Origin: Streptomyces sp. CB02366 | GTDB taxonomy: Bacteria; Actinomycetota; Actinomycetes; Streptomycetales; Streptomycetaceae | Direction of reading: 5' to 3' | Assembly (NCBI RefSeq): GCF_001905905.1 | Contig: NZ_LIVT01000007.1 | Span: 1 to 64,000, forward strand | DNA length: 64,000 nt | Part shown: positions 44,156-52,714 of the stretch, piece after piece | Numbering within the stretch: the first letter of the stretch is position 1 | Layout: the number at the start of each line of letters is the position of its first letter | Translations under genes and position numbers: made by a program | Notes under the pieces: model-generated | Told to the model about the DNA's origin: nothing | Seen by the model: the letters and a program-made list of their open reading frames with translations, nothing else | Database searches by the model: none

Positions 44156-44878
44156 TCAGCCCTTCGGCGTGTCCCGGCCCAGCCGGTGGCGCTTGCGCCA
44201 GGCCACCAGCGCCCCGCCGAGAGCGGACAGCACGATGAAACCCATCGCCGCCAGGAACACGGGCGAGGTCGGCGACGCGGCCTCGCTGCCGGCTATCACG
44301 TACGCCGCCGTGTTCGGGATCGACCCGAGACCGGTGGCCAGGAGGAACGGCGGAGCGCCCATCCGGGAGGTCGCCGCACAGTAGTTGGCGGCGGCGAACG
44401 GGACTCCGGGGAAGAGCCGCAGCGCCAGGACCGACCGGAACGCGTGCCGGCTCAGCACCCCGTCGGCGGCGGTGAGCAGCTTCCCGCGCAACAGCGTCCG
44501 CAGCGCGTCCTGTCCCAGCACCCGGCCCAGCATGAACGACACGCCCGCGCCCAGCACCGTGCCCGCCAGCGCCGCGGCCAGACCCGTCTGCGCGCCGAAC
44601 AACGCGCCCGCGGCGATGTTCAGCAGCGGGCGGGGCACGAACGCCACCGTCAGCGCCCCGTAGGCGAGCCCGAAGAGCATCGCGGCGGTGCCGCCGGTCA
44701 ACTGGGCCGGCCAGCCCGACGCGAGGAGCCGCTGCGGCTCGAACAGCAGCATGGTCGACGCGGCCCCGAGAAGGACGACCACGAGCAGCGAGAGCCGGGA
44801 CCACGGCGACAGGAGCGCCCGGGAGAGGCGCACGGCCGGGCCGGCGGCGGGCCGGGCGGTGGGGACGGGGTCGAACAT
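44156..44878 (-). CDS. TVP38/TMEM64 (SNARE-associated/VTT) membrane protein
   Basis: A 240-residue DedA-related membrane protein. The VTT domain reads from VAFVPRPLLNIAAGALFGAQ through TVLGAGVSFMLGRVLGQDAL to RLFPGVPFAAANYCAATSRM, with glycines in the amphipathic re-entrant helices. Members move phospholipids between leaflets or in exchange for protons. The final helix is followed by a basic tail (WRKRHRLGRDT). It is divergent from the AlkD-like gene, with about 45 bases between starts. Confidence 0.85.
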   Translation of the reverse strand: MFDPVPTARPAAGPAVRLSRALLSPWSRLSLLVVVLLGAASTMLLFEPQRLLASGWPAQLTGGTAAMLFGLAYGALTVAFVPRPLLNIAAGALFGAQTGLAAALAGTVLGAGVSFMLGRVLGQDALRTLLRGKLLTAADGVLSRHAFRSVLALRLFPGVPFAAANYCAATSRMGAPPFLLATGLGSIPNTAAYVIAGSEAASPTSPVFLAAMGFIVLSALGGALVAWRKRHRLGRDTPKG

Positions 44879-44927
44879 TCGGGGAGAGTAACCGAAAAGG
44901 GTGTGTGATCGCCGTAATGTGCGTCGC

Positions 44928-45671
44928 GTGAGCCCCGTCCCGGACGTCCCCGTCCCACCGGATTCCGCCCCCGCGGCCCCCGCCCCGCCCGACAGCGTGC
45001 TCGCCGACGCCGTCCTGGAGCGCCTCGTCGCGGCGTACGCTCCGGCCGCCGACCCCGTACGGGCGGAGGGGGCCGCCGCGTACATGAAGCACGTCGCGCC
45101 CTTCCTCGGCATCCCCGCTCCCGAGCGCCGCGCCCTGTCGCGGACCGTGCTGGCGGACCTCGGGCGACCCGAGGAGCGGGACTGCGCGGCGGTCGCGCTG
45201 CGCTGCTGGCGGCTGCCGGAGAGGGAGTACCACTACTTCGCCGCCGACTACCTCCGCCGGTACGCGAACCGCTGCACCTCCGGCTTCCTGCCCGTCCTGC
45301 ACCGCCTCGTCACCACCGCCCCCTGGTGGGACACGGTCGACGTGCTCGCCGCGTATGTCGCGGGCCCCCTGGTCGCCGCCGATCCGGCGCTCGTACGCGC
45401 GATGGACCGGTGGATCGACGCCCCCGACATCTGGACGGCCAGGACCGCCCTGCTGCACCAGCTGCGCCACAAGGAAGCCACCGACGCCGAGAGGCTGTTC
45501 GACTACTGCCTGCGCCGCGCGGACCACCCGGACTTCTTCATCCGCAAGGCGATCGGCTGGGCGCTGCGCGAGTACGCCAAGACCGATCCCGCCGCCGTCC
45601 GCGACTTCGTGGCAGGAGCGGGAACCCGCCTGTCGCCGCTCTCCGCGCGTGAGGCCCTCAAGAACCTCTGA
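44928..45671 (+). CDS. AlkD-like DNA alkylation repair protein
   Basis: A 247-residue HEAT-repeat protein. Matches to the AlkC/AlkD family include AAYMKHVAPFLGIPAPERRA, REYHYFAADYLRRYAN, TAPWWDTVDVLAAYVAGPLV, APDIWTARTALLHQLRHKEA and DFFIRKAIGWALREYAKTDP, the last holding the catalytic-site aromatic and acidic residues. These proteins excise alkylated purines. The start is uncertain: GTG codons at 44901 and 44919 are in frame and none has a convincing ribosome site. About 20 residues at the N-terminus are Pro/Ala-rich and variable. Confidence 0.88.
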   Translation: MSPVPDVPVPPDSAPAAPAPPDSVLADAVLERLVAAYAPAADPVRAEGAAAYMKHVAPFLGIPAPERRALSRTVLADLGRPEERDCAAVALRCWRLPEREYHYFAADYLRRYANRCTSGFLPVLHRLVTTAPWWDTVDVLAAYVAGPLVAADPALVRAMDRWIDAPDIWTARTALLHQLRHKEATDAERLFDYCLRRADHPDFFIRKAIGWALREYAKTDPAAVRDFVAGAGTRLSPLSAREALKNL

Positions 45672-45732
45672 CGCGCCCTGCGGAGCGGGGAAGGCCGGGG
45701 AAAACCATTCGACGCGCCCGCCGCGCCCGGAC

Positions 45733-45912
45733 ATGATGCAGAGCATGTTCCGGTACGCCTTCCTCGCAGCGCCGTCCGCGGTCGCGGACGCGCCGAAGGC
45801 TGCCGTGAACGAGGCGGGCGCCGCGGCCCCCGCTCCGGCCGCGCTCGCAGCAGCAGTCGTCGCAGCGGTGTCCACCGCCGCCGCAGCGCCCTTCGGCGGC
45901 GCCCGAAGCTGA
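45733..45912 (+). CDS. Small Ala-rich ORF in the tuf3 leader
   Basis: A 59-codon frame, MMQSMFRYAFLAAPSAVADA onward, with 27 or so Ala codons and a stop (45910-45912) that overlaps the first arm of a perfect hairpin. No Shine-Dalgarno site is visible; if transcription begins near 45745, the in-frame ATG at 45745 would be leaderless. Its position 98 bases before the EF-Tu gene, Ala richness and coupling to alternative hairpins suggest a regulatory leader peptide, but it may also be untranslated. Confidence 0.4.
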   Translation: MMQSMFRYAFLAAPSAVADAPKAAVNEAGAAAPAPAALAAAVVAAVSTAAAAPFGGARS

Positions 45913-45964
45913 CCCTCCCCCGACAGTCCGGCGGACCCCGCAAGGGGAGGGTCGGCGGGACCCT
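45911..45964 (+). promoter_or_regulatory. Mutually exclusive hairpins in the tuf3 leader
   Basis: Bases 45911-45920 (GACCCTCCCC) pair perfectly with 45944-45953 (GGGGAGGGTC). Bases 45948-45953 (AGGGTC) can instead pair with 45959-45964 (GACCCT). The two structures share bases 45948-45953 and cannot coexist, as in transcription attenuators. The first stem overlaps the stop codon of the Ala-rich leader ORF. Confidence 0.5.
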
Positions 45965-46010
45965 GGGGTCTTCTCCATCTCGGCTTCGAACTCTCCAAGA
46001 GGAACGAACC

Positions 46011-47183
46011 ATGTCCAAGACGGCTTACGTGCGTACCAAGCCGCACCTCAACATCGGCACCATGGGCCACGTCGACCACGGCAAGACCACCCTCACCGCC
46101 GCCATCACCAAGGTCCTCAGCGAGCGCGGAGGCAGCACCTCCTACGTGTCCTTCGACCGGATCGACCGTGCGCCCGAGGAGGCCCGGCGCGGTATCACCA
46201 TCAACATCGCGCACGTCGAGTACGAGACCGACACCCGCCACTACGCGCACGTCGACATGCCCGGCCACGCCGACTACATCAAGAACATGGTCACGGGAGC
46301 GGCGCAGCTCGACGGGGCGATCCTCGTCGTCTCCGCCCTCGACGGGGTCATGCCGCAGACCGCCGAGCACGTCCTGCTGGCCCGTCAAGTGGGCGTCGAC
46401 CACATCGTCGTCGCGCTCAACAAGGCCGACGCGGGCGACCCCGAGCTGACCGACCTGGTCGAGCTGGAGGTCCGCGACCTGCTCTCCGCGCACGGGTACG
46501 GCGGCGACGCCGTCCCCGTGGTCCGGGTCTCCGGACTCAAGGCGCTGGAGGGCGACCCGCGCTGGACGGCGGCGATCGAGGGGCTGCTGGACGCCGTCGA
46601 CACGTACGTGCCGATGCCGGTGCGCTACACCGACGCCCCGTTCCTGCTGTCCGTCGAGAACGTCCTCACCATCACCGGCCGGGGCACCGTCGTCACCGGC
46701 GCCGTCGAGCGCGGCACCGTCCGCGTCGGGGACCGGGTCCAGGTGCTGGGCGCGGACGTCGAGACGGTCGTCACCGGCCTGGAGACCTTCGGCAGGCCGA
46801 TGGAGTCCGCCGAGGCCGGGGACAACGTGGCGCTGCTGCTGCGCGGGGTGGAGCGCGACCGGGTCCGCCGCGGCCACGTCGTCGCCGCGCCGGGCAGCGT
46901 CACGCCGAGCCGCCGGTTCGCCGCGCAGGTGTACGTGCTGTCGGCGAAGGAGGGCGGCCGGACCACCCCGGTCGCCACCGGCTACCGGCCGCAGTTCTAC
47001 ATCCGTACGGCGGACGTCGTCGGGGACGTCGACCTCGGGGAGGCGGCCGTCGCGCGTCCCGGCGACACGGTCACGATGACCGTGGAGCTGGGCCGTGACG
47101 TCCCGTTGGAGCCCGGTCTCGGCTTCGCGATCCGCGAGGGCGGTCGCACGGTCGGCGCGGGCACGGTCACCGCGCTGCTCTGA
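46011..47183 (+). CDS. tuf3: Divergent elongation factor Tu (Tuf3 type)
   Basis: A 390-residue EF-Tu that carries aminoacyl-tRNA to the ribosome. G1 is GHVDHGKT (19-26), G2 has RRGITI, G3 is DMPGH instead of the DCPGH of major EF-Tu, G4 is NKAD and G5 SGLKAL. Domains 2 and 3 (TGRGTVVTGAVERG and GYRPQFYIRTADVVG) are complete. Many substitutions relative to housekeeping Tuf match the accessory Tuf3 known from S. coelicolor, which is reported as non-essential and positively stringently controlled. The ATG has AGAGGAA upstream. A leader ORF and alternative hairpins precede it and a terminator follows. Confidence 0.92.
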   Translation: MSKTAYVRTKPHLNIGTMGHVDHGKTTLTAAITKVLSERGGSTSYVSFDRIDRAPEEARRGITINIAHVEYETDTRHYAHVDMPGHADYIKNMVTGAAQLDGAILVVSALDGVMPQTAEHVLLARQVGVDHIVVALNKADAGDPELTDLVELEVRDLLSAHGYGGDAVPVVRVSGLKALEGDPRWTAAIEGLLDAVDTYVPMPVRYTDAPFLLSVENVLTITGRGTVVTGAVERGTVRVGDRVQVLGADVETVVTGLETFGRPMESAEAGDNVALLLRGVERDRVRRGHVVAAPGSVTPSRRFAAQVYVLSAKEGGRTTPVATGYRPQFYIRTADVVGDVDLGEAAVARPGDTVTMTVELGRDVPLEPGLGFAIREGGRTVGAGTVTALL

Positions 47184-47189
47184 GTACCG

Positions 47190-47233
47190 CCGCGGCCCGC
47201 CGCCCCTCCTGCCGAAGGGGTGGCGGGCCGCGG
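47190..47233 (+). terminator. Terminator after tuf3
   Basis: A 12-bp stem (CCGCGGCCCGCC and complement), with a further 5-bp inner pairing (CCCCT/AGGGG), seven bases after the tuf3 stop. Confidence 0.75.
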
Positions 47234-47257
47234 TGCGGGGGAGGCGACAATGGTGGG

Positions 47258-48103
47258 GTGAACGAGCCGATACCCGTCATCCGCGAGGTCGACCACGGGA
47301 CCGCCCGGCTGCTGCCCGACGTGGACCGCGACCGGGCCTGGCTGCTCACGGTCGACGACGCCCCCCAGTCCTACGTGGACCTCGACGACCCGTACCACCT
47401 GGAGTTCGAGTACGTGCGGCGGCTCGCCCACGTCGTGGACGGCACGGCGGAGCCGGGGGCGCCCCTGGACGTCCTGCACCTGGGCGGCGGCGCGCTGACC
47501 CTGCCCCGCTACGTGGCCGCGACCCGTCCCGGCTCGCGGCAGGACGTCGTCGAAGCCGACCGGGGACTGCTGCGGCTGGTCGGTGAGGCGCTGCCGCTGC
47601 CCGAAGGGAGCGGTGTCGCCCTCCACGCGGCCGATGCCCGGGAGCGGCTGGAGGCGACGCCCCCCGCCTCCGTGGACCTGCTGATCGCGGACGTCTTCGG
47701 CGGTTCACGGGTGCCGGCCCATCTCACCTCCGTGGAGTACGCGCGGTCCGCCGGGCGGGCGCTGCGGGAGGACGGGGTCTACGCGGCCAACCTGGCCGAC
47801 AGCGCGCCGTTCGCCTTCCTCCGCTCGCAACTGGCGAACTTCGCCGCGGTCTTCCGCGAGGCGGCGCTGGTCGCGGAACCGGCGGTCCTGCGCGGGCGGC
47901 GCTTCGGCAACGTCGTCCTGCTCGCCTCGCACGCGCCCCTCGACACGGCCCCGCTCGTCCGGCGCTGCGCGGCGGACGCCTTCCCCGCACGGGTCGCCCA
48001 CGGCTCCGCGCTGACCCGGTTCCTCGGCGCGGCCCGCCCGGTCGCGGACGCGGACGCCGTCGCTTCGCCCGAACCGCCCGCGGGGGCCTTCAGCGTGGGC
48101 TGA
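47258..48103 (+). CDS. Spermidine-synthase-like protein
   Basis: A 281-residue Rossmann protein of the spermidine synthase/methyltransferase fold. The N-terminal beta segment (LLPDVDRDRAWLLTVDDAPQ) leads to the nucleoside-binding VLHLGGGALTLPRYVAATRP, a VVEADRGLLRLV acidic motif and DLLIADVFGGSRVPAHLTSV. Putrescine-binding acidic residues of true spermidine synthases are not evident, so it may be a methyltransferase or aminopropyltransferase-like protein of another kind. It starts at a GTG 75 bases after tuf3, behind the terminator. Confidence 0.8.
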   Translation: MNEPIPVIREVDHGTARLLPDVDRDRAWLLTVDDAPQSYVDLDDPYHLEFEYVRRLAHVVDGTAEPGAPLDVLHLGGGALTLPRYVAATRPGSRQDVVEADRGLLRLVGEALPLPEGSGVALHAADARERLEATPPASVDLLIADVFGGSRVPAHLTSVEYARSAGRALREDGVYAANLADSAPFAFLRSQLANFAAVFREAALVAEPAVLRGRRFGNVVLLASHAPLDTAPLVRRCAADAFPARVAHGSALTRFLGAARPVADADAVASPEPPAGAFSVG

Positions 48104-48158
48104 GGCGCCCGGCGGGCGGGGCGGGGCGGCGGGAACGGGCCGGTGCGGGCCGCCGGTG

Positions 48159-49235
48159 TCAGCCGGTGGGCTGACCGGCGAGGCGGACCGTGCTGAGGAT
48201 CTGCTGGATGGTGGTGTCCGGCAGCTCGTCCTTGACGCCCTCGGCGCCGTAGAGGACCCAGGTCGAGTAGTCGCCCTTGGCGTTCTTGAAGGAGAAGGCG
48301 ATCGACTTCCCGTCGCTGTCGCACTTCTCCTTGTTGGCCAGGCCCAGGGCGGTGGCCTGGACGACGCTGCCGGAGAGCCCCGACTTGGTGGTGAAGGGCT
48401 TGGGCTTGCCGACCTTGACCTTGGACTTCGGGTCGAGCTGGGCGTAGGCGGCCCACACGAAGTTGCCGGCCTCGGCCGTCGCGGCCTCGTCGGTGTTCTT
48501 GGCGCCCTGGGCGCCCTTCGTCCCGACGCCGGCGAGGCCGGTGTCCTCCTCGCTGCCGTCCCCGTCGGAGTCGTCGACGCACCACTTGCTCTTGTAGTAG
48601 GCGGGCGCGGAGAAGCCGGCGACCGGCGACCCGTCCCCCTTCTTGGCGTCCTCGAAACCGGCGAACGTTCCCGAGCTGGAGACCTCCCAGTCCCCGGGAA
48701 CGTCGAACTGCGTGCCCCACTTGGGGTTGGTGACGACCTTCCAGCCCGGAATGAGCGGCTTGGGGTCGCTGTCGGAGCCGCGCGGGTTCTCCGCCGGCGC
48801 GGAGCCGGTGGCCCCTTCGCCGGGCTCGGCGCTCGGCGACGCGGACGTCTTGGGGTCGGCGACGGTCTTGCCGTCGTCGTCCTTGCCGAGCACGAGGAAG
48901 CCGGTGACGCCCGCCGCGATCACGACGGCGGTCGCCGCGACGATCGCCGTGATCACCGTCTTCTTCTTGTCGTCACCGGGCTTCGGCCCGCCGGGCGGAC
49001 CCGGGACGGCGTACTGCGGCGCCGTCGGCTGCTGGTAGGGGTTGGGCTGCTGGTAGCCCGGCTGCCCGCCGGGCGGCGGGCCCTGCGGGTAGCCGTAACC
49101 CGGCTGCGCGGGCTCTCCCTGCTGCGGGTGCCCCGGTTGCTGGTAAGGGTTGGGCTGCTGGTACCCCGGCTGCTGGTACGGGTTCTGGTCCTGCGGGTTC
49201 TGCTCGCCCCCGGGCGGCTGCGTTCCTGGCCACAT
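48159..49235 (-). CDS. Gln/Pro-rich single-pass membrane protein
   Basis: A 358-residue protein. Residues 1-80 are rich in Gln, Pro, Tyr and Gly with repeated NPYQQPGYQQP-like units, facing the cytosol. One membrane helix follows a KKK anchor (VITAIVAATAVVIAAGVTGF). The external part starts with a Ser/Asp/Pro linker, then a beta domain (WKVVTNPKWGTQFDVPGDWE onward) containing Cys in KSKWCVDDSD and ANKEKCDSDG that may form a disulfide. Similar proteins are common in Streptomyces and of unknown function. The ATG at 49235 gives MWPGTQPPGG; the ribosome site is not obvious. An in-frame upstream ATG is possible. Confidence 0.8.
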   Translation of the reverse strand: MWPGTQPPGGEQNPQDQNPYQQPGYQQPNPYQQPGHPQQGEPAQPGYGYPQGPPPGGQPGYQQPNPYQQPTAPQYAVPGPPGGPKPGDDKKKTVITAIVAATAVVIAAGVTGFLVLGKDDDGKTVADPKTSASPSAEPGEGATGSAPAENPRGSDSDPKPLIPGWKVVTNPKWGTQFDVPGDWEVSSSGTFAGFEDAKKGDGSPVAGFSAPAYYKSKWCVDDSDGDGSEEDTGLAGVGTKGAQGAKNTDEAATAEAGNFVWAAYAQLDPKSKVKVGKPKPFTTKSGLSGSVVQATALGLANKEKCDSDGKSIAFSFKNAKGDYSTWVLYGAEGVKDELPDTTIQQILSTVRLAGQPTG

Positions 49236-49341
49236 GGCCAGTAACCATAGATGGAGCATGCGGCCACTTCTACGGCCGCCCTGTACCGGAGCCGTCACAA
49301 GAGGGTGGCCAAACGCTGCTACCCGTGAGTAACATCCTGGC

Positions 49342-49794
49342 ATGAGCGCTGAACAGATGACCGTGGGCGAGATGCTCGTCGCGACCGTTCCGATGGCCCG
49401 GACCCTCAACCTCGAATTCCTGGAGACGACGCCGGAGCGCGCCGTCGTCCGGCTGCCCGACCAGGCGGAGTACCACAACCACCTCGGCGGCCCGCACGCC
49501 GGAGCGATGTTCACGCTCGCCGAGTCCGCCAGCGGCGCGATCGTCATCGCCGCCTTCGGCGACCAGATGTCACGCGCCGTGCCGCTCGCCGTGAAGGCGG
49601 AGATCGGCTACAAGAAGCTGGCCAAGGGCGAGGTCACGGCGACCGCGACCCTCGGCCGCCCCATCGCCGACGTCGTCGCCGAGCTGGACGCCGGGCAGCG
49701 GCCGGAATTCCCCGTGGCCGTCGAGATCCGGCGCGCCGACGGGGCGGTCACGGGTGAGATGACCGTCGTGTGGACCCTGCGCCCCCACAACTGA
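49342..49794 (+). CDS. Hotdog-fold thioesterase (DUF4442/PaaI-like)
   Basis: A 150-residue hotdog protein: ERAVVRLPDQAEYHNHLGGPHAGAMFTLAESA forms the central helix with the conserved HNHLG and HAGA, and VTATATLGRPIADVVAEL a later strand. These enzymes hydrolyse acyl-CoA thioesters. ATG start with no close good ribosome site. Terminator palindrome after the stop. Substrate unknown. Confidence 0.8.
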   Translation: MSAEQMTVGEMLVATVPMARTLNLEFLETTPERAVVRLPDQAEYHNHLGGPHAGAMFTLAESASGAIVIAAFGDQMSRAVPLAVKAEIGYKKLAKGEVTATATLGRPIADVVAELDAGQRPEFPVAVEIRRADGAVTGEMTVVWTLRPHN

Positions 49795-49809
49795 CCGTCC
49801 GCCGCGCGG

Positions 49810-49841
49810 GTACGAGACCGGGCCGCGGCCCGGTCTCGTAC
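49810..49841. terminator. Bidirectional terminator (perfect 32-base palindrome)
   Basis: The 16-base arms (GTACGAGACCGGGCCG and complement) meet without a loop. It lies between convergent genes, 16 bases past the thioesterase stop and 21 bases past the gamma carbonic anhydrase stop. Confidence 0.75.
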
Positions 49842-49862
49842 GGCGGGGGCGCGGGCGGGCCC

Positions 49863-50423
49863 TCAGCCTCCGTGCGCCTCGCCCTCCCCGGGCCCGGCCT
49901 CGTGCGCCTCGCGGTGGGCCTTGGCCAGCTCCACGTACCCGGCCGCGTTGAAGCGGATGCTCTCCAGCTCCTCGGGGGTCAGCGGCCGCTTCACCTTCGC
50001 GGGCACCCCGGCGACGAGCGAGCCCGGCGGTACGCGCATCCCCTGCGGCACGAGCGCCTGTGCCGCGACCAGCGAACCCGCACCGATGTGCGCCCCGTTC
50101 AGGACCGTGGCGCCCATCCCGACCAGCACGTCGTCCTCGATCACACAGCCGTGCAGCACCGCGTTGTGGCCGACCGAGACCCGCGCGCCCACGGTCAGCG
50201 GGAACCCGGGATCGGTGTGCACGCTGCAGTTGTCCTGGACATTGCTGTCGGGACCGATCGAGATGGGGCCGCAGTCGGCGCGCAGCACCGCCTGGTACCA
50301 GACGCTGGAGCCCGCGGCGAGCGTCACCTCGCCGATCACCACGGAGGTCGGGGCCGTGAACGCGTCCGCGTCGACGTCCGGCTCCTTGCCGCCCATGCCC
50401 GTGATCAACGCCTGCTCCGCCAT
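49863..50423 (-). CDS. Gamma carbonic anhydrase family protein
   Basis: A 186-residue left-handed beta-helix protein. Hexapeptide-like turns are visible in APTSVVIGEVTLAAGSSVW and VLNGAHIGAGSLVAA; the metal-ligand positions of gamma carbonic anhydrases are His in CSVHTD and in VGHNAVLHGC. It forms a trimer with zinc or another divalent ion at the interfaces. Many family members have CO2 hydration activity, others are acyltransferases. The ATG has AAGGAG upstream. Confidence 0.88.
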   Translation of the reverse strand: MAEQALITGMGGKEPDVDADAFTAPTSVVIGEVTLAAGSSVWYQAVLRADCGPISIGPDSNVQDNCSVHTDPGFPLTVGARVSVGHNAVLHGCVIEDDVLVGMGATVLNGAHIGAGSLVAAQALVPQGMRVPPGSLVAGVPAKVKRPLTPEELESIRFNAAGYVELAKAHREAHEAGPGEGEAHGG

Positions 50424-50556
50424 CGCCTGCTCCTTCGCGCCGGTGTGGTGCCGTCCCACACGGTAGGGGACGGCTGCCGCCGGCCGCCGCGCGGTGGGGC
50501 GAACATCACAGGTCACCGCGCGGATCGCCCGCCGCGCCGCCGACTACCGTGAGCGC

Positions 50557-51327
50557 GTGCCGAAGAACCGAAACACGTTCTCCCTCCTCGCCCGCCTCCC
50601 GCGCCGCGCCGCCTCCCGCGCCGTCCACCGCGGCTGGGCCTGGGCGCAGCGGGCGGGCGCGGTCACCGCCGAGCACCCCGGGCGGCTGCGGTTCCGCGCG
50701 ATCGGCCCCGGGACCCGGCTGGCCTTCCCGCAGGGAACCGTGTTCGGGGAGCGGTGGATCGAGCTGGGCGCGCACTGCGTCATCGGCGAGCAGGTCACGC
50801 TCACCGCCGGGATGATGCCGGACCTGGACCTGGGCCCCGACACCGTCCTCACCGTGGGCGACGGCGTGGTGCTGGGACGCGGCAGCCACGTGATCGCGGA
50901 CACGACGGTGACGATCGGCTCGGACACGTACTGCGGCCCCTACGTCTACATCACCTCCACGAACCACAGCTACGACGACCCGCACGAGCCCGTGGGCAGG
51001 CAGTGGCCCCGGATGGAACCGGTGACGGTCGGCCCCGGCTGCTGGATAGGGACCGGCGCGGTGATCCTGCCCGGGGCCCGCCTCGGCCGGAACGTGGTGG
51101 TCGCGGCGGGCGCGGTCGTCCGGGGCGAGGTCCCCGACCACGCGGTGGTGGCCGGGGCGCCCGCCCGCGTCGTCCGCAGCTGGGATCCGCGGAAGGGGTG
51201 GCAGCCGCCCCTGCGGACGCCCGCCCCCGTGCCGATACCCGAGGGCGTCACGCCCGAACAGCTGCTCGCCCTCGCCGAACCGGACGAGGCCCGCGACACC
51301 CCGCGAGGCGGCGGTACGGCCCCGTGA
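50557..51327 (+). CDS. Hexapeptide-repeat acyltransferase
   Basis: A 256-residue member of the DapH/GlmU/LpxA-like acyltransferase superfamily. A basic N-terminus is followed by beta-helix coils: LGAHCVIGEQVTLTAGMMPD, GDGVVLGRGSHVIADTTVTI, and the typical catalytic region with STNHSYDDPHEPVGRQ and IGTGAVILPGARLGRNVVVA, GAVVRGEVPDHAVVAGAPAR. It should transfer an acetyl or similar group to a sugar or other hydroxyl. The GTG at 50557 was chosen because upstream in-frame codons belong to the intergenic region; no strong ribosome site is seen. C-terminal 40 residues are Pro-rich. Confidence 0.8.
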   Translation: MPKNRNTFSLLARLPRRAASRAVHRGWAWAQRAGAVTAEHPGRLRFRAIGPGTRLAFPQGTVFGERWIELGAHCVIGEQVTLTAGMMPDLDLGPDTVLTVGDGVVLGRGSHVIADTTVTIGSDTYCGPYVYITSTNHSYDDPHEPVGRQWPRMEPVTVGPGCWIGTGAVILPGARLGRNVVVAAGAVVRGEVPDHAVVAGAPARVVRSWDPRKGWQPPLRTPAPVPIPEGVTPEQLLALAEPDEARDTPRGGGTAP

Positions 51328-51470
51328 GCAGGGGGAGCGCCCGCGAGGCAGTGCAATATTCTTGACCCCGGCATGCGCCGTACGCGACCCAGCCACCCGC
51401 ACTCGGCTCTCCGCATCCGGGTCTCCACGCCCCGGTCTCCCCACTCCGCCATCCACCGCAGGGACGGTAC

Positions 51471-52043
51471 GTGTCCGACCTCGACCAGCTCACCCAGTCG
51501 CTGGCCCGCAACCTCAAGCGCTGGCGCGGCGAGCGCGGCTTCACCCTCGACGCCCTCGCCGCCCGCGCCGGGGTCAGCCGCGGGATGATCATCCAGATCG
51601 AGCAGGCGCGGACGAACCCGAGCGTCGGCACGACCGTGAAGCTGGCCGACGCCCTCGGCGTCAGCATCACCACCCTCCTCGACCACGAGCAGGGCGCCCA
51701 GGTCAGGCTGGTCCCGGAGAGCCGGGCCGTCCGCATGTGGTCCACCGAGGCGGGAAGCTCCACCACCCTGCTGGTCGGCGCGGAGGCCCGCGGCCCGCTC
51801 GAACTGTGGAGCTGCCGGCTGATGCCGGGGGAGGGCACCGCCTCCGACCCGCACCCCGAGGGCACCGTCGAACTCCTCCACGTGACCGCGGGCGAACTGA
51901 CGCTCCTGGTCGACGGACGCGCCCACCCGGTGCCCGCCGGGACCTCCGCCGCCTTCGAGGCGCACGTACCGCACGGCTACCGCAACGACGGGGGCGAGCC
52001 GACCGCGTTCACCATGACCGTCGCCATCCCGCCGGTCCGCTGA
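51471..52043 (+). CDS. XRE-family regulator with C-terminal cupin domain
   Basis: A 190-residue transcription factor. Helix-turn-helix at about 10-64 (LKRWRGERGFTLDALAARAG, VSRGMIIQIEQARTNPSVGT). A cupin sensor domain follows (about 100-180) with PEGTVELLHVTAGELTLLVD and a HVPHGYRNDG motif. It probably binds a small amino-acid- or sugar-like effector. GTG with AGGGA six bases upstream. The YbaK-type gene follows 100 bases later on the same strand, so it may be a target. Confidence 0.85.
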   Translation: MSDLDQLTQSLARNLKRWRGERGFTLDALAARAGVSRGMIIQIEQARTNPSVGTTVKLADALGVSITTLLDHEQGAQVRLVPESRAVRMWSTEAGSSTTLLVGAEARGPLELWSCRLMPGEGTASDPHPEGTVELLHVTAGELTLLVDGRAHPVPAGTSAAFEAHVPHGYRNDGGEPTAFTMTVAIPPVR

Positions 52044-52143
52044 GCCGCCCGCCCGGGGCGCCGGAGGCCGGGGCGCCCCGCCGAGGCTTCCAGCCGGTGG
52101 GACGCCCCGCCCGGCCCGCCCCGACGCTGTTAGCGTGAACGCC

Positions 52144-52698
52144 ATGCGCGCACCCATCGGAACGTTCGAGGACGCCGCTCCCGCCGCGGAACGGCTCGAC
52201 CTCCTGCCCGCCCCCGTCGTCGCGGCGCTCACCGCCGGGTGGGGCGGATTCACCGCCGGGCAGATCCTCCACGTCGACAGCGACCCGGCCGTCGCCGACA
52301 CCGCCGTCTTCGCCGAGCACCACGGCGCCGACCTGCTCGACACCTCCGCCAACTGCGTCGTCGTGGCGGGCAAGCGCGGCCAGGACGTCACCCTCGCCGC
52401 CTGCGTGGTGCTCTCCCGCACCCGGGTCGACGTCAACGGCGCGGTCCGCAAGCACCTCGGAGCCCGCAAGGCGTCCTTCGCCCCCATGGAGACGGCGGTC
52501 GGCGAGAGCGGCATGGAGTACGGCGGCATCACCCCCATCGGCCTGCCCGCCGCCTGGCCCCTCCTGCTGGACCCCGCCGTGGTGGACGAGGAATGGGTGC
52601 TGATCGGCAGCGGCAGCCGGCGCGGCAAGCTCATCGCCCCCGGCAAGGCGCTCGCGGCCCTCCCGGGAGCGGTGGTCGTCGAGGGCCTGGGCGTCTGA
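52144..52698 (+). CDS. YbaK/EbsC-type aminoacyl-tRNA deacylase family protein
   Basis: A 184-residue protein with the YbaK/ProX editing fold: ILHVDSDPAVADTAVFAEHH, VVVAGKRGQDVTLAACVVLS and RKHLGARKASFAPMETAVGE, followed by GITPIGLPAAWPLLLDPAVV and the RGKLIAPGKALAALPGAVVV end. The conserved Lys in VVAGKRG and RKHLG are active-site equivalents. Such proteins deacylate mischarged tRNA, mostly Cys-tRNAPro or Ala-tRNA. The ATG at 52144 is used rather than a GTG three codons earlier. Confidence 0.85.
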   Translation: MRAPIGTFEDAAPAAERLDLLPAPVVAALTAGWGGFTAGQILHVDSDPAVADTAVFAEHHGADLLDTSANCVVVAGKRGQDVTLAACVVLSRTRVDVNGAVRKHLGARKASFAPMETAVGESGMEYGGITPIGLPAAWPLLLDPAVVDEEWVLIGSGSRRGKLIAPGKALAALPGAVVVEGLGV

Positions 52699-52714
52699 TC
52701 CCGCCCCGGCCCTT

